Shown here piece by piece: positions 58,127 to 64,000 of a stretch of 64,000 nt of DNA; positions within the stretch are counted from its first letter, which is position 1; each line of letters begins with the position of its first letter. The DNA comes from a virus, in the IMG/VR virus record IMGVR_UViG_3300003702_000496, positions 1 to 64,000 of that record, one strand, 5' to 3'. A program made the position numbers and the translations under genes. The notes beneath the pieces are model-generated. The model had not been told where the DNA came from. It saw nothing but the letters and a program-made list of their open reading frames with translations, and ran no database searches.

Positions 58127-58155
58127 ATTATATAACAATTCTTGATGAATGTCAA
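58127..58155 (-). promoter_or_regulatory. Sigma70-type promoter P8 (TTGACA-17-TATAAT)
   Basis: A fully consensus promoter: -35 at 58150-58155, -10 at 58127-58132, 17-bp spacer. It drives the zinc-ribbon/PanC/dehydrogenase operon, +1 near 58120. Confidence 0.85.
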
Positions 58156-58165
58156 GAACCTTTTG

Positions 58166-58828
58166 TTAACGTCTTTTCTTAGATAACTCCATTGCAATCC
58201 AATCCTTGGCTCGCGTATTCTGAACTTTTCTTTTAGCGAGTTTTTGTACACGTTTGAAAACTTGGGTAAAGATATCCTCTCCAGCATCATTGTTATCTAT
58301 GATAATCATACCAGCGCCAAAGAAGTTATTAAATTTACCAAGATTTGCTTGTACATCTTTCCACGATTTAATTACTTTAGATTCTGGAACACTACGAGGA
58401 CGTTCTGCATTTCGTTGAAGGGCAACATCAAGAGAGGTGTTCACAAATATCATATATGTGTCATATCCCAACTCTTGCAGTTGTCTTGCTTGCATTTGTA
58501 TCTTATCAAAGTCTCTGCCTGTGCCATCTATGATAAGACCAAGACGCCCCTCAAGAAAATTTTCTTTTCTTTTTGCAGTAATTTCTTTTGCTCGCGCACG
58601 AACAATATCTCTAGGAGCTTCTTGTTCTGAGGGCATCTTGAGAGACAGACCAGCCTTTTTCAGAAGAGTTTCAAAAGCATCATCTGAATTAACTGATTTA
58701 AGTCCCATACCACCAGTGGTGCGTCTGGCAACGTATGATTTACCGCTGCCAGGCCCACCAGCTAAAAAGAACGCCTTAAATATATTAGGGTCGTAAACCC
58801 CCTCTTGCAACTCTCTGAATGTCTTCAT
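58166..58828 (-). CDS. Zeta-toxin-like P-loop kinase
   Basis: 220 residues. AFFLAGGPGSGKSYVARR contains Walker A at residues 24-31; LGLIIDGTGRDFDKIQMQARQLQELGYDTYMIFVN is the second block, and ALQRNAERPRSVP the Arg-rich lid. This combination is that of zeta toxin/polynucleotide kinase-type P-loop kinases found in T4-like marine phages. Phosphorylation target unknown. It overlaps the upstream small gene by 44 bases. Confidence 0.75.
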   Translation of the reverse strand: MKTFRELQEGVYDPNIFKAFFLAGGPGSGKSYVARRTTGGMGLKSVNSDDAFETLLKKAGLSLKMPSEQEAPRDIVRARAKEITAKRKENFLEGRLGLIIDGTGRDFDKIQMQARQLQELGYDTYMIFVNTSLDVALQRNAERPRSVPESKVIKSWKDVQANLGKFNNFFGAGMIIIDNNDAGEDIFTQVFKRVQKLAKRKVQNTRAKDWIAMELSKKRR

Positions 58829-58976
58829 TAGATATTCGTTCCTTCATCAACTCTCTTTTATATCCTGCTGTCTCTATAATGTATTTATCATTTTCTGATA
58901 GCGGTTCATATTTGCGATTCTGTTTTTGAAAAGTCATCTTCTTAATTCGGTTTTTGGTCCTAGCCATCCTAGCCAT
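58785..58976 (-). CDS. Small basic protein, unknown
   Basis: 63 residues from the ATG at 58976, chosen because AAAGGAAAAGAA precedes it. MARMARTKNRIKKMTFQKQNRKYEPLSENDKYIIETAGYKRELMKERISNEDIQRVARGG: basic N-terminus, helical C-terminus. Not recognised. It precedes the kinase gene and overlaps its start. Confidence 0.5.
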   Translation of the reverse strand: MARMARTKNRIKKMTFQKQNRKYEPLSENDKYIIETAGYKRELMKERISNEDIQRVARGGLRP

Positions 58977-59046
58977 TTTTCTTTTCCTTTTCATTTGTGA
59001 TTTATTGGATATATTATAAGAGGTGATATTATGATTCTCCTTTCGA

Positions 59047-60480
59047 TTATGTATTATAATATTTGTAAGATTCCGCGACAGCAACTGAGTCAGCTGAAGG
59101 TTCAAAATTATCTGTTGGTGCTTCTAATCTTTCCTCTAAAGAATCTTTTACTAGATTCATATGCATTGTATGTTTTGCTGGTGATGAACTCGTATCAAAA
59201 TCGTGTCTAAGTCTTTTGATTATAAATGGACCCTTATAAAATTTGTCAAATCTATCATTATCTACCCCTATAACAGCAGCTTTATATGGTAAATTAATTG
59301 TTACTTTATCTCCAGCATTTATTAATGTATTTCCATGAACTGATATGTTTATGTTAAGTGCATTTTCCAATTGTATCATTTGTGAGGTTCTTCTTTGAAT
59401 CCATTTATGAGGATCGTATGCCATATAAGGAGATGTGTTGTTGGATGTTACATGTTGAGAATCAACACTTCCAGTAAGAGAAGTTGGCATCAGAAATGTT
59501 CTTGCAGGGAAATCAGATATCCTTGATCCATCTTCTTGTATATGTAATTCGCTTGCAAGGGGAAACTCTAATTTCCCTTCTGTAACACCACCAACAATAT
59601 GTGATTCATTATTAAAATTATCATGATAATTATATATTTCAGTTCGATAACTTTTGTTAAGAATATCGTGAGTTATAAGTTTTGATGCATACATGCCTGT
59701 ACGATAATTTATAAGACTGTCATTATTAGAAACTATTTGATAATCAAGAATAGTTCCTAAATCTCTTAATACATCAACCATACCATCTTTTGTTAAATTG
59801 GTGCCAGCAACTGATGTAGTATATTCTATAAGAGATGATTCATTATATAAACTTGCTAAAGTTCTAAAATTAAATCCTTTAAGATTTTCGTAAAATAAAT
59901 ATGTCGGTTCTCCTTTATAGATAGCCACAGCCTGTTTCATTCCTAAAACAATTATGTCTAATGGCCTCATATTTGGAGCAACAAATTTCTTTACGCCGGA
60001 ACTTTCTTCTATAACTCTATTCTTTTTAGTACCCAAATAATCTACCAACATTCTATCAACAATATTTGACCAAGAATCAGTTAAACTTTGTGTAACTTTG
60101 ATTCTCTGATTTTTAACTAATTCTTGACTAACAAAACTTAATACAAATCCTTGAACACCAGCAGGCGAAATTTCTTGTCTTTTGGATATAGAATGTACGA
60201 GAAATACATTTTCAGAAAAATCTATGACTGCACTTTCATTGATGAAAGTTGGAGTTGCAATTTTAAGATGTAAATATTCTTGACCTAAAAGTGGACCATA
60301 AGATGCCAAATTCACAGAATCCATTATTGCAACAGTACCAGAGATTGTCATTGAAAATATGTTTTCAAAAATAGTTATTCCCATTACCATTGTTGAAAGA
60401 TCAACTTCTAATCCTGTGGTGGTGATAAGTCTTAATTCTTCTATTATAAAATCACCAGGCCCAGTTAAACCTTCAGCCAT
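59047..60480 (-). CDS. 27: Baseplate hub subunit (gp27-like)
   Basis: 477 residues (T4 gp27: 391). FIIEELRLITTTGLEVDLSTMVMGITIFENIFSMTISGTVAIMDSVNL and SISKRQEISPAGVQGFVLSFVSQELVKNQRIKVTQSL correspond to the tube-like N-terminal domains of hub proteins. IIVLGMKQAVAIYKGEPTYLFYENLKGFNFRTLASLY and the C-terminal strands (GDKVTINLPYKAAVIGVDNDRFDKFYKGPFIIKRLRHDF) fit the rest. It overlaps gp53 by one base. gp27 makes the trimeric hub around the spike. Confidence 0.68.
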   Translation of the reverse strand: MAEGLTGPGDFIIEELRLITTTGLEVDLSTMVMGITIFENIFSMTISGTVAIMDSVNLASYGPLLGQEYLHLKIATPTFINESAVIDFSENVFLVHSISKRQEISPAGVQGFVLSFVSQELVKNQRIKVTQSLTDSWSNIVDRMLVDYLGTKKNRVIEESSGVKKFVAPNMRPLDIIVLGMKQAVAIYKGEPTYLFYENLKGFNFRTLASLYNESSLIEYTTSVAGTNLTKDGMVDVLRDLGTILDYQIVSNNDSLINYRTGMYASKLITHDILNKSYRTEIYNYHDNFNNESHIVGGVTEGKLEFPLASELHIQEDGSRISDFPARTFLMPTSLTGSVDSQHVTSNNTSPYMAYDPHKWIQRRTSQMIQLENALNINISVHGNTLINAGDKVTINLPYKAAVIGVDNDRFDKFYKGPFIIKRLRHDFDTSSSPAKHTMHMNLVKDSLEERLEAPTDNFEPSADSVAVAESYKYYNT

Positions 60481-61016
60481 TATAAAATGCTCGCTTTCAT
60501 TAATTTTTGATATTCAGCAACAAAATCTCCAAGATATGCTGGATTAAGTAATTTAATTTTTCTTTTTATATCTTGTAATTTTTCCTCATATTCAAAATTA
60601 GTAACAGCTGTTGCATCAGAATGATCAGTGTTATCTAAACCAATATCAATCTTTATAGTAGTATCGCCAGATGTTTGTGATATTTCATAATGATGTGTTG
60701 CATCAACTTCTGTTTGCCCGCCATATTTTTCTAAAACATATGCTATAAATTGAGGATAACTCATAGGCCATTGATGATATCTATCGGTAATATCGTTTAA
60801 CAAAAGAATAACCCAATGATATTCTGGGTCATCATACAATATATCAGCAACCATCTCAGGAGTTTCCCCTTCTTTAACATCATATATATCATAAAATACT
60901 GTATTGGTTTTAACTTTTGCTCGAACTGCAACTCGTTTTAACAAATTAGTTACAAGTTTAAAATTATAATTTCCAACGGAGTCATATGGAATAACAGGAA
61001 AATTTGCAAAATACAT
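60480..61016 (-). CDS. 53: Baseplate wedge protein, gp53
   Basis: 178 residues (T4: 196). FANFPVIPYDSV at the start, VFYDIYDVKEGETPEMVADILYDDPEYHWVILLLNDITDRYHQWPMSYPQFIAYVLEKYG is the gp53 core, including a LysM-like segment. It binds gp7, gp8, gp6 and gp25 in the wedge. It lies between gp48 and the hub gene, with two bases to the first and a one-base overlap with the second. Confidence 0.92.
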   Translation of the reverse strand: MYFANFPVIPYDSVGNYNFKLVTNLLKRVAVRAKVKTNTVFYDIYDVKEGETPEMVADILYDDPEYHWVILLLNDITDRYHQWPMSYPQFIAYVLEKYGGQTEVDATHHYEISQTSGDTTIKIDIGLDNTDHSDATAVTNFEYEEKLQDIKRKIKLLNPAYLGDFVAEYQKLMKASIL

Positions 61017-61018
61017 GA

Positions 61019-62197
61019 TTAATATCCTGCTTCAATATGTTTCTTAGTAATGATATTCAACTCACTAAAATTTAAAGATATTTGGGTTGTTTGTGGCACA
61101 CCGCCTGGGTATGTTTTAAATCTATCAGCACCGTATGTTACATTCATTCCCCTAAGAACGCAAGTTGATATTTTATTAATATGGTTGTTTTCTTTTCCTT
61201 TATACATATATGTTATATCAAAAAAACTAGGAATATCCATTTCTCTTACGCCGTCAGCACCAGCGCCGAGGCCGGCAACATCGACGCCAGCTATATTACC
61301 TGTTGAATAATCAGCAGCCATCGCATGTTTAAATCTAGTAACAATACCTTCAATATGATCAGCTTCCTGAGAACTTTTTGGTATAAATGTAAAGTCATAA
61401 GTAAAGTCTCTCCGGGCGACACCTTCAAACATTAATTCCATTCTTGGAGTAATAATTTTACCTCTAGCAATTGATATAAGTGCGGCCGCTCCTGGAGCTA
61501 CACCTTCTAGTGCTTTTATTCCCGCTACTTTCAATCCTTGACCAGCGCCTTCAATACCCGCCGTGGCGCCAGAAATAAGTTGATCCATAATGCCGCCTTT
61601 AGTTTCCATAAATTTTTTAATTGCAGCGGCACCTGTTTCTGCCCGCAGACCAATTTCTTGCTCGCCATATTTTGTTTGATAACTAACTTTAACAGATGCA
61701 GGCATATAGATTGAAATGAAACCTTTCAAATCAGTTGTCGCCTTTCTGGACATTTGAATGGAATTATTTAATCCAACTGTTGTATTACCAATCTTTATGT
61801 CTGATTGATCAACGCCTTCTACTCCATTCGCAGCAACACGCCTGGCCACCTCTTTCTCCTGATCGGCCGCAGACAGGGCAGAGACACCTCCTCGGCCGCC
61901 AGTGGCGACATCCTTTTCAATCTGTGCTAAGGTTTTCGCTTCTCTTGGTTTCCATGCTTTTAATTTTGCTTTATTTTGTTCTTTAATCGTGAAAATAATA
62001 TAATGACCTTCTTGTGGATTACCATCTACATTCAAGGGAAAAGACAAACTTTCTGTTACATATTTGGTATTAACAGTATTCGCGGAAGTAATGCCCAATG
62101 CGCCGCCGCTGCCGAGGAATTGCTTGGCGGTTGCGCCAAGTTGAGCTCGATTTCCTTTCATCTTAACAAATTGTAGTGGTCTTGCGTGATGTGCCAT
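61019..62197 (-). CDS. 48: Baseplate tail-tube cap, gp48
   Basis: 392 residues (T4: 364). The C-terminal half (ARGKIITPRMELMFEGVARRDFTYDFTFIPKSSQEADHIEGIVTRFKHAM and CVLRGMNVTYGADRFKTYPGGVPQTTQISLNFSELNIITKKHI) matches gp48, which caps the hub and starts tube assembly. An Ala/Gly-rich insertion around residues 205-245 looks membrane-like but is probably a loop. A TATAAATA octamer lies about 60 bp upstream. Confidence 0.9.
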   Translation of the reverse strand: MAHHARPLQFVKMKGNRAQLGATAKQFLGSGGALGITSANTVNTKYVTESLSFPLNVDGNPQEGHYIIFTIKEQNKAKLKAWKPREAKTLAQIEKDVATGGRGGVSALSAADQEKEVARRVAANGVEGVDQSDIKIGNTTVGLNNSIQMSRKATTDLKGFISIYMPASVKVSYQTKYGEQEIGLRAETGAAAIKKFMETKGGIMDQLISGATAGIEGAGQGLKVAGIKALEGVAPGAAALISIARGKIITPRMELMFEGVARRDFTYDFTFIPKSSQEADHIEGIVTRFKHAMAADYSTGNIAGVDVAGLGAGADGVREMDIPSFFDITYMYKGKENNHINKISTCVLRGMNVTYGADRFKTYPGGVPQTTQISLNFSELNIITKKHIEAGY

Positions 62198-62236
62198 TGT
62201 TATTTCACCAAAGTAATTGTTTCTGTTGTAAACATA

Positions 62237-62244
62237 TATAAATA
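62237..62244 (+). promoter_or_regulatory. Late promoter (TATAAATA) for gp4 operon
   Basis: Exact octamer on the plus strand, 26 bp before the gp4 ATG. A minus-strand octamer 14 bp to the right makes overlapping divergent late promoters. Confidence 0.7.
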
Positions 62245-62257
62245 TCCTTGTAGAAAC

Positions 62258-62265
62258 TATTTATA
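62258..62265 (-). promoter_or_regulatory. Late promoter (TATAAATA) for gp48-gp53-hub
   Basis: Exact octamer on the minus strand. The two divergent octamers face each other, so their leaders overlap and the transcripts are complementary over about 10-20 bases. Confidence 0.7.
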
Positions 62266-62269
62266 ACTC

Positions 62270-62716
62270 ATGTCTTATTCGGGTCGATACATACCAAAAA
62301 AACCAAACAAATATCGGGGTGATTCACGACGAATCATTTACCGTTCTCTTTGGGAACGTAAATTTATGGTGTATTGTGACACTAATAACTCCATAATTGA
62401 ATGGGGAAGTGAAGAAGTCATTATACCCTATTTATCTCCTTGGGATGGTAGAGTTCATAGATATTTTCCAGATTTTTATATCAAGACAAAACAACATGAT
62501 GGAACAATCAAGAAGTTTATTATAGAAGTTAAGCCCAAAAATCAATGCATTCCACCATCTTCAGAACCAAAGAAAAAAACTAGACGATGGTTTAATGAAG
62601 TCAAAACATGGGGTATTAATAAGGCTAAATGGAAATATGCAACAGAATGGTGTAATAATAATGATATGGAATTTAAAATTTTAACAGAGGAACATCTTAA
62701 CATTCGGTATAAATAA
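62270..62716 (+). CDS. 4: Head completion protein, gp4
   Basis: 148 residues (T4: 150). MSYSGRYIPKKPNKYRGDSRRIIYRSLWERKFMVYCD, SIIEWGSEEVIIPYLSPWDGRVHRYFPDFYIK and KFIIEVKPKNQCIPP are diagnostic; the FPDF...EVKP arrangement resembles the catalytic core of a PD-(D/E)XK nuclease. gp4 completes filled heads before tail joining. First gene of the rightward late operon. Confidence 0.94.
   Translation: MSYSGRYIPKKPNKYRGDSRRIIYRSLWERKFMVYCDTNNSIIEWGSEEVIIPYLSPWDGRVHRYFPDFYIKTKQHDGTIKKFIIEVKPKNQCIPPSSEPKKKTRRWFNEVKTWGINKAKWKYATEWCNNNDMEFKILTEEHLNIRYK
62708..62715 (+). promoter_or_regulatory. Late promoter (TATAAATA) encoded by the gp4 stop region
   Basis: The last codons of gp4 (CGG TAT AAA TAA) spell the octamer. 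It ends eight bases before the next ATG, so the mRNA for the 62724 gene would be nearly leaderless. Confidence 0.65.
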
Positions 62717-62723
62717 TAATGAT

Positions 62724-63281
62724 ATGGCAATAAGTAAATTCATACAAGCGGTTAAAGATGAAGCGAGAGGAAGACCTCGTTCTACTGCTTGGTATAAAGA
62801 AAAAATTAGAGAATTTGGTAAACCTAGTGCTCTAAATTTAATTCGAGATGGTAAAAGGAATAATAAACCATTTTATGGTAAATTGAATATGTTTTTCTAT
62901 GATCCTAAATTTAAAAAAACTCTTCCATACTATGATGTATTTCCTCTTGTGCTTCCGTTAGAAACTTATTCAGATGGATTTCTTGGAATCAATCTTCACT
63001 ATCTTCCAATTCCATTACGAATTAGACTTCTTGATAAATTAGTAGATTATTCTAACAACACTAAATTTGATGAATCTACAAAATTAATGGTTGATTATAA
63101 AAAATTAAAAAGAATTACTTTAATTAAACCAACCATACATAAATATTTAGCTGGACAAACTAAATCTCAATTTCGTAGAATTGATGCAGATGAATTTACA
63201 ATTGCAACTTTACTTCCTGTGCAAAGATTTAAAAAAGCTACTGAGAGCGCGGTTTGGAAAGAATCTAGGAGTATGATTTAA
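62724..63281 (+). CDS. Conserved T4-like phage protein downstream of gp4
   Basis: 185 residues. GKLNMFFYDPKFKKTLPYYDVFPLVLPLETYSDGFLGINLHYLPIPLRIRLLDKL is a block I associate with a conserved structural-region protein in T4-like marine phages; basic N-terminus (MAISKFIQAVKDEARGRPRS). Role unknown, perhaps DNA-end protection or head completion by position. It shares one base with the next gene. Confidence 0.6.
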   Translation: MAISKFIQAVKDEARGRPRSTAWYKEKIREFGKPSALNLIRDGKRNNKPFYGKLNMFFYDPKFKKTLPYYDVFPLVLPLETYSDGFLGINLHYLPIPLRIRLLDKLVDYSNNTKFDESTKLMVDYKKLKRITLIKPTIHKYLAGQTKSQFRRIDADEFTIATLLPVQRFKKATESAVWKESRSMI

Positions 63282-63979
63282 TGTCACCATCCTTCGCACA
63301 ATTTACGTCAGACCGTGCCGTTCATAAATTCAACGAATTTTTATCAACAATAAACACCAATGAAGGTTATGCAACAAAAAACCGATTTGAAGTATTAGTT
63401 TTGCCTCCGACGGCAATGGCATTTGAAGTTCAAAGCAAAGATATTTCTCTGAGATGTATAGATGTAACACTTCCTGGGCGTAACTTAGCTACTTTAACTG
63501 ACTCAAATATTTATGGACCTACTAGAGAAATTGTTAATGGTGTAGTTTATGCAGAAGGTATATCTCTAACTTTTATTGCAAGTGCTGGTTTGAGGGAAAG
63601 AGTATTTTTTGAAGAGTGGCAACAATTAGCATTTAATGACTCAACTTGGGATTTAGGATATTATGATGATTATGTAGGGGAAATTCATATATTCATATTA
63701 AATAAACAAAATGAAAGAAAATTTGGAATTAAACTTATAGAAGCATTTCCTAAAACAATTGGAGGGACAGAGTTAGCTATGGAAACTCAAAATGCAATTA
63801 TAACTCTTCCAATAACTTTTGCTTTTCATTATTGGGAAACTTTAGATATAACCAGAATCCCAGATCGTGCAACTATTAGCAACGATCTTGGTGGTACGAG
63901 AACATTTAAGATTAATGGTGTACCAGTTACAAAAGAAGAACACGCCGCCGCCCTTGCACGAGGCGGAAGGCTTGATTAA
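63281..63979 (+). CDS. 54: Tail-tube-fold protein, gp54-like tube initiator
   Basis: 232 residues. NRFEVLVLPPTAMAFEVQSKDISLRCIDVTLPGRNLATLTDSNIYGPTREIVNGVVYAEGISLTFIASAGLRERVFFEEWQQ follows the gp19-like tube fold. gp54 has such a fold and starts the tube above gp48. The C-terminus has a 40-residue extension. Alternative: a second tube-like adaptor. The gene ends 21 bases before the window edge. Confidence 0.6.
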   Translation: MSPSFAQFTSDRAVHKFNEFLSTINTNEGYATKNRFEVLVLPPTAMAFEVQSKDISLRCIDVTLPGRNLATLTDSNIYGPTREIVNGVVYAEGISLTFIASAGLRERVFFEEWQQLAFNDSTWDLGYYDDYVGEIHIFILNKQNERKFGIKLIEAFPKTIGGTELAMETQNAIITLPITFAFHYWETLDITRIPDRATISNDLGGTRTFKINGVPVTKEEHAAALARGGRLD

Positions 63980-64000
63980 CGCAGTTCGGTGAAACCAAAC

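Overview
This window is about 64 kb of the genome of a lytic T4-superfamily myovirus. The evidence is a near-complete T4-type virion module: gp20 portal, gp19 tube, gp18 sheath, gp17/gp16 terminase, gp15/gp14/gp13 neck and tail completion, gp8, gp7, gp6, gp25, gp5, a PAAR tip, gp53, gp48, a hub subunit and gp4. Late-promoter octamers of the T4 type (TATAAATA and near variants) sit upstream of many of these genes. Several details resemble marine cyanophages and pelagiphages rather than enteric T4: a giant DUF4815 tail protein, a gp5 without lysozyme domain, several 2OG-Fe(II) oxygenase genes, an IscA-like protein and glycine-rich adhesins ending in a GAGRSFPSN-type motif. A lipoprotein resembling the 17 kDa antigen family and a zf-CHCC protein point weakly to an alphaproteobacterial host. 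Host assignment is inference.

Layout. 1-18.2 kb (minus strand): end of the head-assembly cluster, tail tube and sheath, terminase, neck, a giant tail protein and gp8, interrupted only by one plus-strand degenerate HNH gene. 18.2-27.4 kb: tail-fibre/adhesin region of paralogous, repeat-rich genes with two assembly-chaperone-like genes and two enzyme genes (U32-like Fe-S protein, sulfotransferase). 27.4-38.2 kb: gp7, gp6, gp25, PAAR and gp5 baseplate genes. 38.2-43.7 kb: five 2OG-Fe(II) oxygenase-like genes, a VOC protein and small proteins. 43.7-45.5 kb: an HTH gene, a candidate structured ncRNA and small genes under sigma70-type promoters. 45.7-52.9 kb: one very compact run of 19 genes, from a 17 kDa-antigen-like lipoprotein to a short tryptophan 2,3-dioxygenase, including an ExbB/MotA-like channel subunit with an ExbD-like partner. 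52.9-58.2 kb: amidoligase-like gene and a five-gene operon with three divergent PanC paralogues around a DapB/Ord-like dehydrogenase. 58.2-62.2 kb: zeta-type kinase and baseplate genes. 62.2-64 kb (plus strand): gp4, a conserved protein and a tail-tube-fold protein.

Two promoter regimes are visible by eye. Structural regions carry TATAAATA-type late promoters. The 41-58 kb accessory region carries eight minus-strand promoters with an exact TTGACA, a 17-bp spacer and a TATAAT-like -10. The most interesting parts are the PanC/dehydrogenase operon, whose ligase active sites have lost pantoate-binding residues; the short tryptophan dioxygenase; the ExbB/ExbD-like pair; and a roughly 420-nt candidate RNA bounded by its own promoter and terminator. 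No database search was possible, so family names rest on motif recognition.
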